From JAXLWB01 sp046328715 (GTDB taxonomy: Bacteria > Chloroflexota > Anaerolineae > Caldilineales > Caldilineaceae): 39,113 bases of DNA. Shown here in pieces: positions 34,390-39,113 of this stretch (its first letter is position 1; the number at the start of each line of letters is the position of its first letter). The position numbers and the translations under genes are program-made. The notes below the pieces were generated by a model. It was not told the origin of the DNA, searched no databases, and was given only the letters and a program-made list of their open reading frames with translations. The stretch covers positions 1 to 39,113 of the forward strand of contig JAXLWB010000072.1 in NCBI GenBank assembly GCA_046328715.1, in the 5' to 3' direction.

Positions 34390-37300
34390 ATGGATGCACA
34401 ATTCACCCCTACTTCTGCTCAGGCGTCAAGCGTTTTACAGCTTTACCTTCTGGGCGCGCCACAGATTTTGTATCAAGGGCGATCTCTGTCCCTTTTACTT
34501 TCGCGCCGTGCGCAAGCGCTGTTTTACTTTTTGGTCGTCGAACGCAAGCTTCACGAACGAACGTATCTGGCAAGCCTCTTCTGGCCCGATGTAACCGATG
34601 CACAAGCCAGGAAGAACCTACGCAATATCCTGCCAGAATTGCGCACCCACCTCGGCGATTATCTCCACATTGACAATCAGTTCATGGGTGTCACCAATCT
34701 AGAACAACTGTGGTGCGATATCTATGTCCTTGAGCAAGCAAAGAACAGCGCCACCTTTGCCTTTGTTGAGAACAATCTCTGGGAGCTAATTACACTCTAT
34801 CAAGGAGAGTTCTTAGACGGCTTCTCAGTTGCCCATGCCCCTTTTTTAGACGAATGGATCGTCACATGCCGCGAATACTACCGCATCGTCATCCTAGAGG
34901 CGCTCCATCTTGGTGCCAACCATTTGATGGACAATCAAAAAGTCGAACTTGGGATTCAAGCGACGCGCATGCTCATCAAAATTGAGCCATTAAACGAATC
35001 TGCCTACCGCATGTTGATGCAATTTCTGGTGCTTGACGGACAACGGAGCGCGGCTCTCGCCCAGTATGAAACGCTCAAGCAGTTGCTCGCCCAGGAACTG
35101 GGAGTTGTGCCAACGCGAGAAACACAATCGCTTGCTGCCACGCTTCGGCTTGAACCACCTACCAACGCGAGCCTTCTCGGAACAACGGCTAAGTTCACGC
35201 TGCCGCGACCGAGAATCGCTGATAATCTGCCCGGTGAACTGACCTCGTTTATTGGTCGCCAGCGTGAAATTCAGGAACTCTATGCGATCCTATGTAACCC
35301 CAACTATCGACTGATTACGGTGACAGGGCTTGGCGGCATTGGCAAGACCCGTTTGACGCTGAATGTCGCCCGACTTTTTTTGGAACGGGATGGGACAGCG
35401 CCGGAAGGTGACCAGCCTCTATTTGTCGATGGCATCTACTTTGTCTCGTCAATAGGGATCGAGGCTGATGAACAAGACCACAGTGTGCTGGCCCTTGCTA
35501 TCATTGATGCACTCAAGCTAGCACGCAATAGCCAGGCTGATCCAGCAAAGCAGCTTTTGCTCGAATTGGGCGATAAGGAAATTCTGTTAATTCTCGATAA
35601 CTACGAACATCTTCTATCAGCCAATGGCTTTCTTTTGGAATTGTTGCGCAACTCTCCCAAATCAAAACTGCTCATCACCTCCCGCTCGATTCTCGATCTG
35701 CAAGTGGAGAAAGTTTATGCCTTGGAGGGTTTGGCCGTTCCCTCAGCAGCAACAGTTTCCACTGGAGACAACGGTCAACTGGAAAGTTATGAAAGTGTTG
35801 TCTTGTTTCGTGCTCGCATGCAGCATGCAACCAGAAAGCTGGTTACACAGCAAGAGAACCTAACGGAGATTCTGCAGATCTGTCGTTATGTCGATGGCCT
35901 GCCCCTGGCGATCGAGTTAGCGGCTGCGATGACCCGTTATTACAGTTGTAAGGAGATTTGGCAAAAGCTCTCTACGGAAGCTGCGACTCTTGCTACGACT
36001 CTGCAAGATGTACCGGCGCGTCACCGTTCGCTTCAAGCCATTGCCGATTACTCCTACCAGTTGCTCACAGAGCAGCAGCGCCAAGTTCTGGAGGCATGTA
36101 CGATTTTTGCAGAGGCATTTACGGTACAAGCAGGTTCCTTTGTTGCCAATGTGGAACCTCACTTGCTCTTCTCTTTGGCAGATGCTTCGCTCCTGAAGCC
36201 AACCGATGCTGGCCGCTTTGAGATGCATCCTTTGGTCCAACAATATGCGCTGACAAAGCTACATGCAGCGCCTGGATTTGAGCTAGAAATTCGCCGACGA
36301 CATGCCGAATACTTTGCTAATTTGGTCGAACCGGATGCACATGAACTGCTACGTTCACCGATAAAATTCCATTTAGTACGTCGTAATCTCGCCAATCTAC
36401 ACATTGCTTGGCATTTCGCCGCAGAACACAAGCTTTATGAAGTGATGCGCAAGCTAGCCGAGGGTCTCTTCTTGCATTTTCTCTTTGAGGGGCCGATTAG
36501 CGAAGGAATTTACTTGTGTGAGTCGGGCTGGAATGCTTATGCGGATATTGACCCCGAAAAATTGAGTCGGGCCGAGTTGCAATTTCAAAGTGAGTTGCTC
36601 GCTAGTAAGACGATCTATTTGATGTTCAACGGTAACACGCAAGAGTTCAACATGCAGCTTGAGCAAGCATTTCCATTAGCCGAAAAAACCACTAATTTGC
36701 GTGCACTCACCATGTTATATCTGGCAATCTGCCACCGAGACTTTCTGCAAGGTGATTTTGTCGCCAGTGAACGCTACCATCAGCTTGGTCTAGAAGCTGC
36801 ACGAACAGGAAACATCCCTTACATGGAAGCGGTTCATCTCGCTCATTGTAGTGCTGTGATTGCCATGCAGGGACGAATTGCCGAAGGGATTGCTACTGCA
36901 CAGCATGGCTTTCAAATTTTGCAAGAGCATGGCTACGAGATGCTCTACGGTTATCTGTTGACCGACCTGAGCTTTATCTATCTGCTGGCCGGTGACTTGC
37001 GCCTGGTTGACGAAACCGTTGAGCAAGCGCTTCAGGCCAATCAAGCGGCCAATGCGACCTTGAATCTGAACTACCTGTACGAGCGAATGGCGCTCTATGC
37101 GGAAGCATTGGGCGAGTATGAGCAGGCACGCAATTGGGCCAATCACTCAGTCCTGCAAAGTACCTCGATACATAATCTTGAGCATTTTACCACCTCGCTG
37201 ATCGTGCGTGGACGACTTCACGTTAAACTCGGCGACCTATCTGCCGCTCAGACAGACTTTGAGCAGGCGTTAGCAACCGCTCAAAAGCTCCGGCTCACGA

Positions 37301-37752
37301 TTCACACGACTAAGGCACATGTTGAGTTAGGCAACGTGTTGATGCATGGTAGCTTGTGGGACGATGCAAAACAGCATTTTGAAGAGACCCTTGCTCTCAG
37401 TAACGGCGATCCCTCGTTTCTAGCCATCGCTTATATTGGGCTTGCCCGCTGTTTGTCAGAAGCAGATCGGGCAAGTGAAGCGCACAACCTACGTGAGAAA
37501 GTCCTGGAACTGTTGCTGCATCATCCGTTCGAGACCCAATACAATGTTGTCGATGCTGTGCTGCAATTGTATACACTCTTTGCTGCCTCAGACGATTCTC
37601 GCACTCGGTTGCCTTTACAGCGCGCCTATGAGTATATAATCGCTCAATCGGAAAAGATCAACGACGACACATTGCGCCATGCTTTTCTAGAGAAGGTCAC
37701 CGCCCATCGACAATTGCTTGCCCTTGTCCGTGAAAAAGGGTTGACAGTATAG
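34390..37752 (+). CDS. AfsR/SARP-like regulator: winged helix, BTAD, NB-ARC (STAND) ATPase and TPRs
   Basis: A 1120-residue multidomain regulator. Residues 15-105 form an OmpR-type winged helix of the SARP kind (LYLLGAPQILYQGRSLSLLL, DAQARKNLRNILPELRTHLG). A BTAD helical domain covers about 110-255 (YQGEFLDGF, LDEWI, ALAQYETLKQLLAQELGVVP). NB-ARC covers about 275-560: TSFIGRQREIQEL, Walker A GLGGIGKT (Lys319), Walker B ILLILDNYEHLL, LLITSRS, and GLPLAIELAA. The rest is TPR-like helical repeats. STAND proteins bind ATP and oligomerise on sensing a ligand; BTAD members activate transcription. Targets are unknown. It is flanked by two pseudo-receiver genes. No clear Shine-Dalgarno before the ATG at 34390. 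Confidence 0.92.
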   Translation: MDAQFTPTSAQASSVLQLYLLGAPQILYQGRSLSLLLSRRAQALFYFLVVERKLHERTYLASLFWPDVTDAQARKNLRNILPELRTHLGDYLHIDNQFMGVTNLEQLWCDIYVLEQAKNSATFAFVENNLWELITLYQGEFLDGFSVAHAPFLDEWIVTCREYYRIVILEALHLGANHLMDNQKVELGIQATRMLIKIEPLNESAYRMLMQFLVLDGQRSAALAQYETLKQLLAQELGVVPTRETQSLAATLRLEPPTNASLLGTTAKFTLPRPRIADNLPGELTSFIGRQREIQELYAILCNPNYRLITVTGLGGIGKTRLTLNVARLFLERDGTAPEGDQPLFVDGIYFVSSIGIEADEQDHSVLALAIIDALKLARNSQADPAKQLLLELGDKEILLILDNYEHLLSANGFLLELLRNSPKSKLLITSRSILDLQVEKVYALEGLAVPSAATVSTGDNGQLESYESVVLFRARMQHATRKLVTQQENLTEILQICRYVDGLPLAIELAAAMTRYYSCKEIWQKLSTEAATLATTLQDVPARHRSLQAIADYSYQLLTEQQRQVLEACTIFAEAFTVQAGSFVANVEPHLLFSLADASLLKPTDAGRFEMHPLVQQYALTKLHAAPGFELEIRRRHAEYFANLVEPDAHELLRSPIKFHLVRRNLANLHIAWHFAAEHKLYEVMRKLAEGLFLHFLFEGPISEGIYLCESGWNAYADIDPEKLSRAELQFQSELLASKTIYLMFNGNTQEFNMQLEQAFPLAEKTTNLRALTMLYLAICHRDFLQGDFVASERYHQLGLEAARTGNIPYMEAVHLAHCSAVIAMQGRIAEGIATAQHGFQILQEHGYEMLYGYLLTDLSFIYLLAGDLRLVDETVEQALQANQAANATLNLNYLYERMALYAEALGEYEQARNWANHSVLQSTSIHNLEHFTTSLIVRGRLHVKLGDLSAAQTDFEQALATAQKLRLTIHTTKAHVELGNVLMHGSLWDDAKQHFEETLALSNGDPSFLAIAYIGLARCLSEADRASEAHNLREKVLELLLHHPFETQYNVVDAVLQLYTLFAASDDSRTRLPLQRAYEYIIAQSEKINDDTLRHAFLEKVTAHRQLLALVREKGLTV

Positions 37753-37774
37753 TGAAGTGACTGCAAGCCGCCGT

Positions 37775-38257
37775 CTATTTGTTGGTGCGGAGATGATTGG
37801 CCGAGCGGGTTTTGGAACTGTGATTGGGCAACAATGACTGATCAATGTCTTGCGTGCTGCGAAAACGTGAGGGTAGTAACCGAAGAATCCGTGCAACCAA
37901 CTCACGTTCGTCGAAGGGCTTTTGAACAAAGTCTTCCCCAAGTTGATCGAGGATCATCATGATGGTCATGGGATCGGCCTGGTAGCCAGTCATAATGATC
38001 GGAAGCGGTTTTTGCCGGTAAAGTTTCTGCGCCAACTCGATACCACGCATGTCCGGCAGCACGAGTTCGATTACGGCCAAGGTTGGCATCTCGATGCGAC
38101 TTGCAATGTTAAGCGCTGATTTCCCACTTTCAGCTGCTAGCAGGCGCAGACTGGTCCGTTTCATGGCTGTTGCAATCCGATTGCGCAGGTCTGCCATTGG
38201 CTCTACTAACAAGATGAGCGGTTGATTGGTCGTATGTTCAGAGTAAATGTTCCGCAT
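37775..38257 (-). CDS. Stand-alone pseudo-receiver protein 3 (Asp to Glu at the phospho-site)
   Basis: A 160-residue receiver-only protein from the ATG at 38257, giving the same length as the first copy; an upstream ATG at 38320 is possible. Strand 3 reads LAVIELVLPDMRG, with Glu64 at the phospho-acceptor position. The first acidic site is again Glu-Pro (ILLVEPMAD), and Thr90 and Lys113 (QKPFDEREL) are retained. It ends 22 bp from the STAND regulator stop, on the opposite strand, so the two transcripts converge. With the other two copies it defines a consistent family, not random decay. Confidence 0.85.
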   Translation of the reverse strand: MRNIYSEHTTNQPLILLVEPMADLRNRIATAMKRTSLRLLAAESGKSALNIASRIEMPTLAVIELVLPDMRGIELAQKLYRQKPLPIIMTGYQADPMTIMMILDQLGEDFVQKPFDERELVARILRLLPSRFRSTQDIDQSLLPNHSSKTRSANHLRTNK

Positions 38258-38604
38258 GGGTAAGGTGTTCTCCAATTGATTTGTCTTGGGTAGGCGAGCC
38301 TGTGCTACGGGTGTGATCATAGCAAAACCATGTCACTCAATCGCCCGCTACGCGCCTTGTGTACCTTACGTGTAGCCACCTTGTTTCGGTCTGCGCTTGT
38401 GACTGCTTCACATCAGATTCGTTTCCTCACCTTACATCCGTTGTCATCTCCCTGGTCACTCGACTAGCTTATAAACCATCCTCTCCAGTAACTACCACTC
38501 TCTCTTTGTCTGATCTTTTGTCGTTGGATCGATTGTATTGTTGAAATGCAATCAGCTATCTAGGCCATTGCAAAATTTGGGCAATGGCCCCAAAGGAGCA
38601 ATTT
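38258..38604. other. Divergent gap, no gene seen
   Basis: This 347-bp region separates pseudo-receiver 3 and the stress protein gene. It holds a hairpin, ggccattgc (38563-38571) and gcaatggcc (38581-38589), immediately before the ribosome binding site of the stress gene, and otherwise pyrimidine-rich sequence without a coding frame. Confidence 0.6.
38563..38589 (+). promoter_or_regulatory. Hairpin before the universal stress protein ribosome binding site
   Basis: A perfect 9-bp stem with a 9-nt loop ends 3 nt before the Shine-Dalgarno aaggag. It could be a translational control element. Its arms resemble the gccattgca/tgcaatggc pair at 11840-11886, so it may instead be a repeat copy. Confidence 0.45.
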
Positions 38605-39045
38605 ATGTATCGAACAATCCTTGTACCGCTCGATGGTTCTGCCCGTGCTGAGGCAATCCTACGTCATGTTGAAGAAATGGCCATTCGCTACAAGGCCAAA
38701 GTTGTACTCATGCAGGTCGTAGAACCAAATCTGACCCAAGTGGCTGCTTTCCCCGATGCAGGGTATTTCTATCAAGCTGAACTGCAAGCACGAACCAAAG
38801 ATGCCCAGCAATATCTGGCGGGCAAACAAGGTGAGTTGCAAAGCAAAGGAATTGACTGCCGCACGCTGATTGAACACGGCCCGATCGTTCACGCCATTCT
38901 CGACGCTGCCGACAAACAGAATGCCGACATTGTCGCCCTGGCCAGTCATGGGCGTACGGGGCTGCCGCGCTTTGTCTATGGGAGTGTGGCTGCTGGGGTG
39001 CTGCATCAAAGTAGTCGTCCGTTGTTAATGGTGCGAGCCGAATAG
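38605..39045 (+). CDS. Universal stress protein, UspA family
   Basis: A 146-residue single-domain Usp from the ATG at 38605, preceded by caaaggag at about 6-nt spacing; an in-frame ATG at 38584 is upstream of that site and rejected. The N-terminus MYRTILVPLDGSARAEAIL is the typical first strand and ATP-contacting Asp. The C-terminal nucleotide motif G-x2-G-x9-G-[ST] is seen in ALASHGRTGLPRFVYGSVA, followed by RPLLMVRAE. It probably binds ATP, and acts in the cytoplasm in stress survival. It is monocistronic as far as visible: 68 bp to the window edge contain no gene. Confidence 0.93.
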   Translation: MYRTILVPLDGSARAEAILRHVEEMAIRYKAKVVLMQVVEPNLTQVAAFPDAGYFYQAELQARTKDAQQYLAGKQGELQSKGIDCRTLIEHGPIVHAILDAADKQNADIVALASHGRTGLPRFVYGSVAAGVLHQSSRPLLMVRAE

Positions 39046-39113
39046 AAAAAGTCGCTCATCTATATAGTATGTTTGGTAAACGTCCCCGGCATGGCGCAGA
39101 ACGTTTTGGGTTT

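Noticed and set aside
1..39113. CRISPR array, tRNA or rRNA genes, prophage or complete insertion sequence
   Set aside because: No spaced identical repeats, no cloverleaf or rRNA-like sequence, and no transposase or phage structural gene were seen by eye; small tRNAs could not be excluded without a scan.

Overview
The window looks like a chromosomal segment from a filamentous or Caldilinea/Anaerolineae-like Chloroflexota bacterium. This is inferred from gene style, not from a marker gene: large secreted multidomain proteins with TPTP-type linkers, a CHAT-TPR protein beside an ECF-type sigma factor, an AfsR-like BTAD/STAND regulator, and many short intergenic inverted repeats. There is no rRNA, tRNA, CRISPR array, prophage or intact insertion sequence that I can see.

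Layout. Positions 1-678 (minus) hold a truncated secreted protein. Positions 870-6572 hold a CHAT-TPR protein (plus) converging on a minus-strand unit: secreted PQQ-type propeller, then sigma factor (coupled by a 1-base overlap), then a zinc-finger anti-sigma-like protein. Positions 6897-8462 hold a creatininase-family hydrolase and an SDR oxidoreductase. Positions 8852-26164 hold seven plus-strand genes for secreted proteins: a BNR/Fn3/PD40 propeller protein, two tail-fibre-like paralogues, a C13/legumain-like caspase-fold protein, a C25/gingipain-like caspase-fold protein and two tandem DUF6345-like paralogues. Positions 26374-31855 hold a PfkB sugar kinase, a secreted protein of unknown function (minus) and phosphoenolpyruvate synthase with a structured leader. 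Positions 32100-39045 hold three stand-alone pseudo-receiver proteins, a DUF3307 membrane protein, the BTAD/STAND regulator and a universal stress protein.

The main discovery candidates are as follows. (1) Five proteins (CHAT, C13-like, C25-like and two DUF6345-like) each carry a caspase-type His/Cys pair; four of them are secreted and lie in one array. (2) Six secreted proteins with unrelated domains all end exactly in a short motif, [FY]-L-P-[LVA]-[VI]-x-[RK]-stop, which looks like an unnamed C-terminal sorting or anchoring tag. (3) Three receiver-domain proteins share replacement of the phospho-acceptor Asp by Glu and loss of the acidic pair, around one STAND regulator. (4) A family of intergenic elements is built from strictly 8-bp tandem units arranged as inverted halves, together with several MITE-like elements, one flanked by a 9-bp target duplication.

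My reading of how the genes fit together, which is inference: this is a surface and secretome locus in which caspase-fold enzymes and propeller/adhesin-like proteins share an export or attachment route, with sigma/anti-sigma and pseudo-receiver/STAND regulators nearby.
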